DNA from: Blastopirellula retiformator
Lineage (GTDB): Bacteria; Planctomycetota; Planctomycetia; Pirellulales; Pirellulaceae
NCBI RefSeq assembly: GCF_007859755.1
Contig: NZ_SJPF01000003.1
Coordinates: 986,702 to 1,050,701 of the forward strand
Direction of reading: 5' to 3'
DNA: 64,000 bases
The notes beneath the pieces are model-generated. The model had not been told where the DNA came from. It saw only the letters and a list, made by a program, of their open reading frames with translations, and did no database searches. Positions 1 to 8,600 of this stretch are shown here, one piece after another. Made by a program: the position numbers and the translations under genes. Position 1 is the first letter of the stretch; each line of letters begins with the position of its first letter.

Positions 1-569
1 TCGGTACGCTAGTCGCAATGATGGCGATGTATGTGTTGCTGACGATCGAGTTCAATTCGTACTTTCAGCCGCTGATCGTGATGATCGCCATTCCGTTCGG
101 CCTAATTGGCGCCATCGCCGGGCACCTGTTGCTGGGGCTCGAACTGACGTTGTTCAGTTTCTTTGGCCTGGTGGCGCTGTGCGGCGTGGTGGTGAACGAC
201 TCCATCGTGCTGGTCGACTTTATCAATCATCGTCTGCGTGACGGACTGACGCTGTATGACGCGCTGATGGATACCGGCCGGCGTCGTTTCCGCCCGGTGT
301 TGTTGACGTCGATCACCACGATCGCCGGTTTGACGCCGCTGCTGTTTGAAACCTCGCTACAGGCCCAAGTGCTGATCCCGATGGCGGTTAGCCTCTGTTT
401 CGGCCTGATGGCGTCCACCTTCCTGGTCCTGTACTTGGTGCCGGTGTTGTACCTGATCTACGCCTATCTGGGCGGTCAGCGGCTGCACCAAGAGGAAGAG
501 GACGAGGACGATCTGGAAGAGCTGCCCCCGGTGCAGCGCGAAGAGTTGGTTGCGGCGGATTTAGACTAA
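1..569 (+). CDS. RND-family efflux permease, C-terminal part (5' end outside window)
   Basis: The reading frame is open to the first base, so only the last ~190 residues of an AcrB/MexF-like inner-membrane proton antiporter are present. Visible are the hydrophobic helices of the C-terminal transmembrane bundle, including the family-typical stretch FGLVALCGVVVNDSIVLVDF (about residues 52-71 after the first Met in the window) and the following RRRFRPVLLTSITTIAGLTP loop. The protein ends in a strongly acidic tail (EEEDEDDLEELPP) that would lie in the cytoplasm. Family knowledge: these pumps work with a periplasmic adaptor and an outer-membrane channel, both expected upstream. The substrate cannot be told from this part. 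A clear terminator follows. Confidence 0.9.
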   Translation, partial: GTLVAMMAMYVLLTIEFNSYFQPLIVMIAIPFGLIGAIAGHLLLGLELTLFSFFGLVALCGVVVNDSIVLVDFINHRLRDGLTLYDALMDTGRRRFRPVLLTSITTIAGLTPLLFETSLQAQVLIPMAVSLCFGLMASTFLVLYLVPVLYLIYAYLGGQRLHQEEEDEDDLEELPPVQREELVAADLD

Positions 570-600
570 AGCATTCGCCAAGTGAAAAGCGTCATCAAAA

Positions 601-630
601 AGCGACCTCCTTCTTGGAGGTCGCTTTTTT
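601..630 (+). terminator. Rho-independent terminator after the RND gene
   Basis: A perfect 10-bp stem AGCGACCTCC / GGAGGTCGCT with loop TTCTT is followed by a T run. It lies 31 bases after the RND stop codon and before the convergent lipoprotein gene. Confidence 0.9.
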
Positions 631-658
631 GTTGGTAAACGTTGAGAGCTCGATTCTG

Positions 659-1138
659 TTATCTCGACGTAATTTGGATGTCGTATTCCACCTTGCCGTC
701 GTTCAAGGTCGTTGCGAGGCCGCTCTTCGATAGGTTGGAGAATTTTCCATACGACTTCGGCGCTCCCGGGATCGCTCGCGATATGGAGAGTCCAGAATCG
801 TCGGTGGTAATGATCTTGGTAACCGGTTCAATGGCGATTTCGTATTCGCCCGCTTTGAGCGGCGCTTGGCTTGGCGGCTGATAGGCGTAGCCGCCGCGTG
901 CGTCGACGATCGCAAAAAACGCTGTGTTGGGATCGGTCCGATGACGAAATCGAACGCGGGTGCCCACCGGGGCTGGTTGCGAGTCGACGGAGAGGACGCC
1001 ATGAACGCCTCCCAAACCACCCGCACCAGAATCGTGGCAGCCAATTGCTATGCCAACGCAAAGAGTCAAAATGTGATAACAGACTTCGTCGACTTCCCAG
1101 CCGCAGGACGGCAGCCGCAGCGATAGTTTAAGAATCAT
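659..1138 (-). CDS. Small exported lipoprotein with carboxypeptidase-regulatory-like beta domain
   Basis: 159 residues. The N-terminus is a long leader ending in a lipobox-like AIGC (Cys at about residue 34), so the mature protein is probably an envelope lipoprotein. After it come G/S-rich residues and a predicted beta-sandwich segment: GVLSVDSQPAPVGTRVRF, then AFFAIVDARGGYAYQP and LKAGEYEIAIEP. This is the pattern of short planctomycete 'carboxypeptidase regulatory-like' lipoproteins (what is added, the default, then what is 'given'). No catalytic residues are visible. The ATG at 1138 is preceded by AAGGGG at a suitable distance. Its job is unknown; a structural or matrix-associated role is inference. 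Confidence 0.7.
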   Translation of the reverse strand: MILKLSLRLPSCGWEVDEVCYHILTLCVGIAIGCHDSGAGGLGGVHGVLSVDSQPAPVGTRVRFRHRTDPNTAFFAIVDARGGYAYQPPSQAPLKAGEYEIAIEPVTKIITTDDSGLSISRAIPGAPKSYGKFSNLSKSGLATTLNDGKVEYDIQITSR

Positions 1139-1210
1139 CTAGGCGCCCCTTCACTGACCGGCGGAAAAGTCTACACGCGCAAAACTGCCATAGCAATCGC
1201 TGGGCTACTT

Positions 1211-1370
1211 CTTAGAGCGGTTTTCCTCCATCTGTATCGTTGTGGCTGGTTGCGGCCGCGCTGGTCGGCGTTGACCTGCATCGACGAATCTTGAGGATTC
1301 GCCTGCTTCGGTCGCCTTGACCAGCTTGCCTCACCAACGCCAGAAACGCTACAGCTATCAGAAAAACGCT
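1211..1370. mobile_element. MITE-like repeat, copy 1
   Basis: This 160-bp block recurs at 63841-64000 in the same orientation with two visible differences (C/T near position 1252 and A/T near 1353). Its ends form imperfect inverted repeats: TTAGAGCGGTTTTC at the left and, reverse-complemented from the right, CTAGAGCGTTTTTC, each with a TA next to GAGCG. The interior (1260-1325) folds into a long imperfect hairpin with GCTGGTC/GACCAGC at the base and CGAATC/GATTCG at the tip. It has no coding capacity of its own. Ends flanked by TA and small size fit a non-autonomous element mobilised by an IS630/Tc1-type transposase (inference). Confidence 0.75.
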
Positions 1371-1798
1371 CTAGGCGTCCCGCCGCGCGGTCGGCCTACG
1401 ACTTCGGCGGGGACGTGTTTAAGCACTTCGCGGCGTTCGATCGCCCACCCTTGAAGGCTCAGCTTGTAGCCAATCATGCGGCCCGCCTGGAGCATCTTGC
1501 ACACATTGTCGACCGAACAGCCTAGAATCTCCGCCGCTTCTGGCGTGCCTATCGGATCTTTCAACGGAGGAAGAGTCGCGCGTAGCCGTGTGTTCGGCTT
1601 TGCCGATCGGGGCCGCCCCGCCGACTTTGCAAAATCTTTCGCGTGCGCGATTGCGGATTGCCGCTCTATGAGGATCGCGCGGTCGGTTAGCTTTTTTCCG
1701 TCTAGCCTGCCTGCGTCGAATAATACGCGAACATAATTCGATTTGCACCCGATGATTTCCGCAGCGCGGTTAACGTCGATCGGCTCGCGAAAGTCCAT
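1358..1798 (-). CDS. Protein with two tandem excisionase-like helix-turn-helix domains
   Basis: The start chosen is the ATG at 1798 (MDFREP), preceded by GAGGGGGTAGG; 146 residues. The protein is an internal duplication: domain 1 (IDVNRAAEIIGCKSNYVRVL) and domain 2 (IGTPEAAEILGCSVDNVCKM) align through the helix-turn-helix, the following AGR turn and the IERR/IERQ strand. Each half ends in a GRPR tripeptide-type element (AGRPRSA, VGRPRGG), like a small AT-hook. This is the HTH_17/MerR-excisionase fold, so DNA binding is likely; the target is unknown. The last five codons and the TGA stop lie inside the MITE-like element, so the native C-terminus has probably been replaced by the insertion. Confidence 0.7.
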   Translation of the reverse strand: MDFREPIDVNRAAEIIGCKSNYVRVLFDAGRLDGKKLTDRAILIERQSAIAHAKDFAKSAGRPRSAKPNTRLRATLPPLKDPIGTPEAAEILGCSVDNVCKMLQAGRMIGYKLSLQGWAIERREVLKHVPAEVVGRPRGGTPRAFF

Positions 1799-1886
1799 TC
1801 CTACCCCCTCATTTTTGAATAGTCCAAGCCCCGCCGGCTTGACATCCGGCAAAAAGAGCCAAGGCTATAAAACCAGCAACAAACAA

Positions 1887-1916
1887 AGCCCCGAAGAATC
1901 GGGGCTATTTTGTGCC
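1887..1916 (-). terminator. Probable terminator downstream of tRNA-Leu
   Basis: An 8-bp stem AGCCCCGA / TCGGGGCT (1887-1894, 1899-1906) with loop AGAA. On the minus strand it is followed by TTTGTTTG; on the plus strand by ATTTTG, so it may act both ways. It sits about 80 bases after the tRNA on the minus strand. Confidence 0.6.
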
Positions 1917-1920
1917 GCCA

Positions 1921-1989
1921 GGCACTTCCACGCCTGAAAGGCTCTGGCGTTGCGGGCCTTACGGCTACCGCACGCCTGACGGAAGTGCC
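1921..1989 (-). repeat. Inverted repeat GGCACTTCC...GGAAGTGCC at the 3' side of tRNA-Leu
   Basis: GGCACTTCC (1921-1929) pairs with GGAAGTGCC (1981-1989), the latter overlapping the last bases of the tRNA acceptor stem. Inside, ACGCCTGA occurs on both arms as a direct repeat (1930-1937 and 1973-1980). It could fold the tRNA precursor trailer, but a role is not established. Confidence 0.45.
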
Positions 1990-2071
1990 GAAGAGAGGAC
2001 TCGAACCTCCACGGGAAATTAATCCCACTAGGACCTGAACCTAGCGCGTCTGCCAGTTCCGCCACTTCGGC
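1987..2071 (-). tRNA. tRNA-Leu (anticodon CAG)
   Basis: An 85-nt class II tRNA on the minus strand. The 7-bp acceptor stem is GCCGAAG / CTTCGGC; the anticodon stem CTAGG / CCTAG encloses loop TTCAGGT, giving anticodon CAG (codon CUG). A long variable arm (GGGATTAATTTCCC region) and the T-arm GGTTCGAGTCC are present. The CCA end is not encoded, matching the need for the CCA-adding enzyme encoded 660 bases away. Confidence 0.95.
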
Positions 2072-2284
2072 AGCTGATTGGGGCTGTTGAGCCATGGCTC
2101 ATCGGGCCGCAATTCGCTTTACTTGGCTCAAGCGAGCCATTGGCAAGAGGTGAATTATAATCGAGGATCGTTTGGCGAAAAGGACCCCTACCCACAGAAT
2201 CGGGTTCGCGGCGGAAGTTCCGCTAGCGGATGGCCGAATAGGCCGATTTTGCGGGCGAACCTTGGCTTTGCCGCCGGTCACCTG

Positions 2285-2620
2285 TTAGTAGGTCGGCACC
2301 GAATCGTCGATTTCCTGGCTCCACTGGGTGATTCCGCCGGTCATGTTTTGGGCTTGAGCGAACCCGTTTTGCCGCAACCAGTGGGTCACTCGCAGGCTGC
2401 GACCGCCCAGATGACAATGGACCACCAGCGGCGTTTCGCGGTACGGCTCGAGCTCGGCAATCCGCTCTGGCAGCTCGTTCATCGGGATCAGAACGGCGCC
2501 TTCGATCTTCGCGAAGTCGTATTCGTTCTCCTGGCGGCAATCGAGCAGCAGAAATTTGTCGCCGGAATCGAGCAGATTTTTCACTTCGTGCACAGAAATT
2601 TCGATCGGTGCGTCGGACAT
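2285..2620 (-). CDS. Single-domain rhodanese-like sulfurtransferase
   Basis: The start is the ATG at 2620 (MSDAPIEIS), with TAGGAG upstream; 111 residues, the normal length for a GlpE/PspE-like single rhodanese domain. Visible motifs are LLLDCRQENEYDFAKIEGAVLIPM (CDC25-type first half) and the active-site loop VVHCHLGGRS, whose Cys would carry the persulfide. No signal peptide, so cytosolic. The family moves sulfane sulfur to cyanide or thiol acceptors; the physiological acceptor is unknown. It is divergent from cca with 108 bases between them. Confidence 0.88.
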   Translation of the reverse strand: MSDAPIEISVHEVKNLLDSGDKFLLLDCRQENEYDFAKIEGAVLIPMNELPERIAELEPYRETPLVVHCHLGGRSLRVTHWLRQNGFAQAQNMTGGITQWSQEIDDSVPTY

Positions 2621-2728
2621 CGGTCGATTAGCTCCTAAGTTTTTCGTCAAAATAGAGACTCTTCGATCGTAGCCGGATTGGCCAAGGGGCGTCCAGTCCC
2701 GGCCGCGGCTTGATAAAATCGTCACGTA

Positions 2729-4009
2729 ATGAACGCACACTCGACCAACGCCGCCCGTGATTTCTCGATTGAAGTCGTCCGCCAATTAAAAAGCCACGGC
2801 CATCAAGCGCTGTGGGCCGGCGGTTGCGTGCGGGACATGCTGCTGGGACGCGAGCCGAAAGACTTTGATGTAGCGACCGACGCGCCCCCCAGCTGCGTGC
2901 AGGAGATCTTTGGAGAAAAACGGACGCTGGCGATCGGCGCCTCGTTTGGCGTGATTACGGTCCAGGGGGGCAAACGCCGTGGCCAGATTGAAGTAGCGAC
3001 ATTTCGCGAGGATCTCGGCTATAGCGATGGTCGCCGCCCTGACGATGTCCGCTTCACCTCCGCCGCCGAAGACGCCAAACGCCGCGATTTCACCATCAAC
3101 GGCATTTTTTACGATCCCGACGCCGAGGTGATCTACGACTACGTCGGCGGGCGAGTCGATTTGCGGCAGCGATTGGTGCGAGCCATTGGCGACCCGAACG
3201 AGCGTTTCGCCGAAGACAAACTGCGGATGTTACGGGCGATCCGATTCTCGTCGACCTTCCAGTTCGATCTTGAGATGAACACGCTCCGGGCGATTCAGCG
3301 GCATGCCGAAAACATCGCCGTCGTCAGTGCGGAGCGGATTGCGGTCGAAATGCGGAAGATGCTCACTTCGCCGCGGCGAGTTGAAGCGGTAGTGCTATTG
3401 CGCGACTCGTGGCTGTTTCAGGTGGTCTTGCCCGAGATCATCCCGATTTTGGATCACGCACCTCGATGGACCGAAACGTTACGTTCGCTGCAATGCTTGC
3501 CGGGAAACGACTTCGCCACCGCTTTGGCGGCATTGTTGCGATACCCGGCCGCCCGCGACTTGGCGATGATTGATCCACGGAAGCCGGTTCCGCTGCTTAG
3601 CGAAATCTGCCTCCGGTGGAAATTGACCAACGACGAAACGAAAGATCTGCAGTGGCTATTGCGGCATGTCGATCTGTTGCGTAGTGCGAAAGACCTGCCA
3701 TGGCCCCGTTTGCAGCGTCTGTTGATTGACCCTCGGATCGAGAAGCTGATGAACCTGGCGACGGCGACCACCCTGGCTCGCGGGGAGTCGGAGCTGCACC
3801 TTGAATTTGCCGCTGAGCGACTGGCCTGGTCGGTCGAGCGGCTCAATCCGCCGCCGGTGGCGACCGGCGACGATTTGATCCGGGCCGGGCTGAAACCGGG
3901 CCCGCATTTCCAGGGGATGCTCGAGGCGATCCGCGACGCGCAACTAGACGGTCAGATCGCGACGTTGGACGAGGCGCTTGCCCTTGCCCGAGATTGGCGC
4001 CCGGCGTAG
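2729..4009 (+). CDS. cca: CCA-adding tRNA nucleotidyltransferase / poly(A) polymerase family
   Basis: 426 residues of class II nucleotidyltransferase. The catalytic head shows GGCVRDMLLG followed by the two-Asp motif KDFDVAT (about residues 31-48), then RRDFTINGIF and the neck motif ERFAEDKLRMLRAIRFSS (about 157-173), which reads the incoming nucleotide and tRNA. The C-terminal third is the helical body/tail. The enzyme adds or repairs 3'-CCA on tRNAs; both tRNA genes in this window lack an encoded CCA. Poly(A) polymerase activity cannot be excluded because the two subfamilies share these motifs. Confidence 0.92.
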   Translation: MNAHSTNAARDFSIEVVRQLKSHGHQALWAGGCVRDMLLGREPKDFDVATDAPPSCVQEIFGEKRTLAIGASFGVITVQGGKRRGQIEVATFREDLGYSDGRRPDDVRFTSAAEDAKRRDFTINGIFYDPDAEVIYDYVGGRVDLRQRLVRAIGDPNERFAEDKLRMLRAIRFSSTFQFDLEMNTLRAIQRHAENIAVVSAERIAVEMRKMLTSPRRVEAVVLLRDSWLFQVVLPEIIPILDHAPRWTETLRSLQCLPGNDFATALAALLRYPAARDLAMIDPRKPVPLLSEICLRWKLTNDETKDLQWLLRHVDLLRSAKDLPWPRLQRLLIDPRIEKLMNLATATTLARGESELHLEFAAERLAWSVERLNPPPVATGDDLIRAGLKPGPHFQGMLEAIRDAQLDGQIATLDEALALARDWRPA

Positions 4010-4087
4010 GTGGCCAATCGCGGCCGAGCGGCTATCATAGCGTCGTCCCCTGGCACGTATCTGTTTTTCCGCACCCGAGGCGACTTC

Positions 4088-4612
4088 ATGACTTTTGCGA
4101 TCGACTTGCTGCTCCGTTGGGCCCACATCGTTCCGGCGACCATTATGGTGGGTGGCGCCGTCTACGCCCGATTCGCCCTGGCGCCGTCCGCCGATCCGCT
4201 GGCGGACGAGCAGAAAGAACTGCTCAAGGCAGGCGTCCGCGCCCGGTGGATGAAGTGGGTGATGATTTGTGCGTTTCTGCTGTTGGTGAGCGGAATTATC
4301 AACGTAGTGCTGATCGCGACCAAATACGACTTCCCGCAGAAGTACTATCATCCGGTGATCGGCGTCAAAATGTTGGTGGCGATGGTGGTCTTTTACATCG
4401 CCAGCATGTTGGTCGGGCGCAGCGAAAACGCGGCTCGATTTCGCCAGAATGAACGAATGTGGTTGTCGCTAAACGCGGCCCTGGCGGTCTCGGTCGTGTT
4501 GATGGGTGGGGCATTGAAAATCGCGGAACGCGTCCCCAAAGCGGACGAAGAGGCGGTACAAACCGAACAACCCGAATTACCGGCCCCCTCTGCAGCGGAA
4601 AATGATTCGTAG
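4088..4612 (+). CDS. Four-helix membrane protein of unknown function
   Basis: The ATG at 4088 (MTFAIDLLLRW) is the likely start; 174 residues. Four hydrophobic helices are visible: about residues 3-30 (RWAHIVPATIMVGGAVYA), 56-78 (VMICAFLLLVSGIINVVL), 90-115 (GVKMLVAMVVFYIASMLV) and 123-143 (LSLNAALAVSVVLMGGAL). The tail is acidic and Pro-rich. A His in helix 1 and the overall size recall CopD-like or DUF-type quinone/haem-binding membrane proteins, but I see no diagnostic motif. It lies 78 bases after cca and could share its transcript. Confidence 0.75.
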   Translation: MTFAIDLLLRWAHIVPATIMVGGAVYARFALAPSADPLADEQKELLKAGVRARWMKWVMICAFLLLVSGIINVVLIATKYDFPQKYYHPVIGVKMLVAMVVFYIASMLVGRSENAARFRQNERMWLSLNAALAVSVVLMGGALKIAERVPKADEEAVQTEQPELPAPSAAENDS

Positions 4613-4704
4613 CGGGCGTCGGTTCGACTAAGGTGGAGATTGCGCCGCAGCAGGGAAGCAGGCCGACGTTACTGGCAATTCCTCCCTCCGCTTAGCTCTT
4701 CGCC

Positions 4705-5352
4705 ATGAACCCACCACGTGACGCCCTAGCGATCTTAAAACATGCCCGCGACGAACTCGCCGCGCGGCTTCGTCAACGCATCGTAGAGAACGAAGAAGAC
4801 ATCCTGGCCGATGCCCGGGGTGAGTCGTTTCTTAGCGATATCGAGACAATCTACGATCAAATCGGCGCACGGCTGGTACATGTAAATCAGATGATCTCGA
4901 GTCTGCCGGCGGACGTACCTAGTATTGAAACGGAGGCCCCGTATCAAAACGGCGATCCAGTAGTAGCGGCGGCCGAGACGACTTTCTCTTTTGAATCGAC
5001 GCCCCCGTCGCTGCAGAACGACGGATCAGCCCCAATGCTGAGCTTGCCGGCCCCGCAGTCGCCTGCCAATTTTCAGCTCTTTATGCAGGCCATTCAAAGT
5101 GGCGACGTATCCCAAGCGGGACGCGTATTGGCCGAACTGCTGCAGATCGACTCGCACCGCGGCGAACAATGTGCGACCGTATTTTCGCAGCGATATCTGG
5201 AAGACCCCGAGATCGTCGCCAAAGCGATGCAGATTCGCAAAGAGCTGACGACCGGCAACTTCAACAACGCGATCATGCTGCTTTACGAATGCTTCGGGCT
5301 ACAAGGAATGGAATCGATCGCCGCAATGCAGGCCCTGCGATCCATGCTATAA
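4705..5352 (+). CDS. Hypothetical protein, helical ends with low-complexity middle
   Basis: 215 residues, no signal peptide and no family I recognise. The N-terminal ~75 residues are charged and helical (DALAILKHARDELAARLRQR). Residues ~75-125 are Pro/Ser/Glu-rich and probably unstructured. The C-terminal ~90 residues look like a compact helical domain (FMQAIQSGDVSQAGRVLAEL and AIMLLYECFGLQGMESIAA), reminiscent of a TPR/HEAT-like helical hairpin. The position 93 bases after the membrane protein gene, on the same strand, is the only context. Confidence 0.65.
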   Translation: MNPPRDALAILKHARDELAARLRQRIVENEEDILADARGESFLSDIETIYDQIGARLVHVNQMISSLPADVPSIETEAPYQNGDPVVAAAETTFSFESTPPSLQNDGSAPMLSLPAPQSPANFQLFMQAIQSGDVSQAGRVLAELLQIDSHRGEQCATVFSQRYLEDPEIVAKAMQIRKELTTGNFNNAIMLLYECFGLQGMESIAAMQALRSML

Positions 5353-5449
5353 GCGTTCTTCCGATCGCTGTCGCGACACTCCCGTCCGCTGGCGATTGCC
5401 GCTACACTGGGGTGTAGGAATTCTCATCTCGCAGGCCCTGGACGCAATA

Positions 5450-5620
5450 ATGGATAAAAAGGCGAAGAAACGACTCGAAGTTCTGAACAAGAAGATCCAG
5501 AAACTGACGCAGCAATTGGCTGGCTCCCGAGAGCAAGCCGATGATCCGAGCGAAACCGCCAAGTTTGAAGAAGAATTGGCGGCGGCCAAGGCCGAAGTGG
5601 AGAAGCTGAAAGCGAGCTAG
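5450..5620 (+). CDS. Short coiled-coil protein
   Basis: 56 residues from the ATG at 5450 (MDKKAKKRLEVLNKKIQKL). Nearly the whole sequence is a heptad-like Lys/Glu/Leu helix with a small break at SREQADDPSETA. Small basic coiled-coil proteins of this size are common in planctomycete genomes; no function is known to me. It converges with the giant surface-protein gene. Confidence 0.6.
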   Translation: MDKKAKKRLEVLNKKIQKLTQQLAGSREQADDPSETAKFEEELAAAKAEVEKLKAS

Positions 5621-5644
5621 TCCAACATCTTGTTGCAAATGCAA

Positions 5645-5672
5645 CCCGGCCAGTCTTACCTGACTGGCCGGG
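5645..5672. terminator. Hairpin between convergent genes
   Basis: A perfect 11-bp stem CCCGGCCAGTC / GACTGGCCGGG with loop TTACCT, next to a smaller TTGCA/TGCAA dyad (5633-5644). It sits between the stops at 5620 and 5685. There is no long T run on either side, so it may be a weak terminator or an mRNA 3' protection hairpin. Confidence 0.5.
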
Positions 5673-5684
5673 CCACCCAATTGC

Positions 5685-8600
5685 TTACCGTTTTGCGGGT
5701 CCAGGCACTTCGCTGACGCGGGCTTCTCCTGACATCGCGTGGTAGACGCCGACTTCGTCGTAGCCGTCGCCGTCCCAGTCGCCGACCGCCGGATGGTCGC
5801 CCGCTTCGCCGAGCGTGAAGACTTTGTCGGTCTCGTCGAGGTAACGGTTGTTGTCGTGGTCGAGCGTCCACTTCCCGTCGCGGAAGATGCCGATCTCGTC
5901 GATACCGTCGCCGTTCCAGTCGCCAACCACCGGAACGTCTCCCTTATCGCCATATTTGACGCGGGAGTCGACTTCGTCGTCCCAGCGACCGTTGCCGTCT
6001 TCGTCCAGGCGCCATTCGCCATCTTGGAAGATGCCGATCGTCTGGATACCGTCGCCGTCCCAGTCGCCCACCACCGGATAGTTGCCGGCGGTGCCGAAGT
6101 GGAAGACGTGGTCGATCAAGTCCGAGCGGACCTTGCCGGTTGACGTCAGTTTCATGACGCGGCTGCCGAGGGTCGCTTCATCCGGTTTCGGCGGCAGGTT
6201 TTTCGAGATGCCGGTTGAGACGTTGTTCGGCACCGGCAGGCCTGGATCGCTGGCGACCGCTCGCGGGTCTCCCGGCCAAGCCTTCCCGTAGATGCCGATA
6301 TCGTCCTTACCGTCACCATCCCAGTCGCCAACGACCGGGATGTCGCCGTCGTAGCCGAGCTTGGCCCACAGGTCCCCTTCGTCCCAGACGCCGTTGCCGT
6401 TGACGTCGATGTACCAGTGGCCCTTGTAGTAAATGCCGAAGTCGGTGACGCCGTCGCCGTTAAAGTCGCCCGAAACCGGTCGAGCGCCCGGCATGCCGAA
6501 CACCTTGGTCAGGATCTCTTCGGCGTCGTTGTCGCCGGCCGACTGCAATTGCAGCTTCCATTCGGCCTGCAGGAATTCGTTGCCTTCCCACGGCAGAATC
6601 GACTCACTGGCGGCGGTGAACCAGACGTTCGGTTCGATGAACGCGATCTGGTCCTTGCTTCGCGGCAGACCAGCGTTGACGACGCTCAAGTGCCAGGTCA
6701 CGCCGGTGGCGCCGCCGCTATAGCCTTGCAGCAGCGGCTGGACAATGAAGAGCGCTTCAGGCGGAATGATCTGGGCCGGCGGCGGAGCGACCGGAATCAC
6801 CAGCGGAGGTAGCGTACCGACTGGCGCCGGCGGAACCGGCGGCAACGGAGTCGGAATGTTCTGCGCCTTCAGTTCGCTGAAGTTGTTCTCTTGCGAGTGG
6901 GCGCCGACCGGCAAGTCGATCAACGCGATCATGTCGTTCAGCGGGTCGACCATCAGCGTACCGACGTTGACGACATTCCCTTGATTGAACGCGACGCCCG
7001 CGGTGGTGCCGGCGACGTCGTTACCGTCGACATAACCTTCTGGATGAATCTGGAAGACCGAGTAAAACCCGGATTCCAAACCAGCGAACTGGTAGTAGCC
7101 GTTGGCGTCGGTGACGACCCGAATTGGGCCGCTGCCGTACGTCCCGCCGAGAATGCGCGGGTCATTCCCCATGATCGGCAAGCCGGTGATGCCGTCCCGC
7201 AGTTCCAGCATCACGCCAGCGATCGGCGTGTCGTCCGGCGTGCGAGTGCCATCGCGCTGCGACAGAGCGTCGGCCGGCAGGTTTCCGTCGTCGGTGGTGA
7301 ACGTGGCGCCGTCTTGGTAGACGTAGCCGGAGATCGTCGCCGGAGGCAGTTCGCAGAAGTTGTGGTTATCGAGATCCAGTCCCGACGTGATGTTGATCCG
7401 AGAGATCGTGTCCTGGACCGAGTCGTCGGCCAGGCCGTTCAGGTCCATCTGATGTCCCTGGAAGTAACCGACCGGCTGGGTTTCGACCACCGTGTACTGG
7501 CCAGGCAACAGGTTATCGAACAAGTAATGTCCGTTGGCGTCGGTCGTCGTCGTGGCGATGACGTTTCCGGCGGCGTCCAGCAACTTGATGGTGACGCTGG
7601 AAATCGGATTTTCGTCGGCGTCAAACAGGCAGTCGTCGTCCGTATCGGACCAGACGAAACCGCCGATGCTGCCTGGCTTCACTTCGCCAAACTTGTAGTT
7701 GACGCCTTCATCGCCCCAAAGCAACGTCACTTCTTTGATCTCGTCGCCCGGGTTGGTGGCGGTACCGGTCGTCGCGCCGCCAATCGTGCCTGCGGCATCG
7801 ATACCATCAAGGAAGCCATTGGGCTGTTGTTCGACGATGCGGTAGGTGTCGGCACGGAGATTCGAGAACATGTAGGTTCCGTCAGCTGCGGTCGTTTGCG
7901 TGCCGACCAGGGCGCCGCTGCTATCGTACAGATAGACGATCGCGCCGCCGATTCCCTCTTCGCCCGGATCCATCACGCCGTCGTTGTTCCGGTCGTGATA
8001 GACGAACCCGCTCAGCTTGGCCGGCTCATGTTCGCAGAAGTCATAGTTCACGCCGTGGTCGCCAGAGCGAATAATGATCGACGACAATGTGTCGTTGGCC
8101 GTGCGTTGACCGACCGCAACGCCATCGATCTTGCCGACGTGGTCGCCGCCATCGATCAGGCCGGCTGGCGTGATTTCGACAACGGTGTAGGTACCCGGCA
8201 GCAGGCCGTCGAACGTGTAGTCGCCATTGGCGTCGGTCAACGTTTCTTCCAGCAGGTTGCCAGCCGCGTCGTACAGGCGAACGATGACCCCTTCCAGCGG
8301 CGAGTTATAGGCTTCGTCGCTGAAGCAATCGCCATACTTGTCCGTCAGGTGGACCTTGCCGGAGATCGAGCCCGGCAAGATTTCGCCGAAGTTGTAGTTA
8401 ATGCCGGTGTCGCCGCTGACTAGGCCAATCGCGGCGATTTCGTCACCCGGGTTAGTCGCGGTACCGCGAGTCGATCCGCCAACCGTACCGGCGGCGTCTT
8501 TGCCGTCGGTGTAGATGATCGGCTGGGTTTCGATGATGCGATAGGTGCCCGGCGGCAGACCGACCACTTCGTAGTAGCCTTGGTCATTGGTGGTGACCGT

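Noticed and set aside
6891..8423. Long plus-strand open frames inside the giant protein gene (510, 404 and 239 residues)
   Set aside because: They are shadows of the repetitive minus-strand gene: Val/Asp/Arg-rich, periodic with the SdrD_B repeats, no ribosome-binding sites and no family resemblance.
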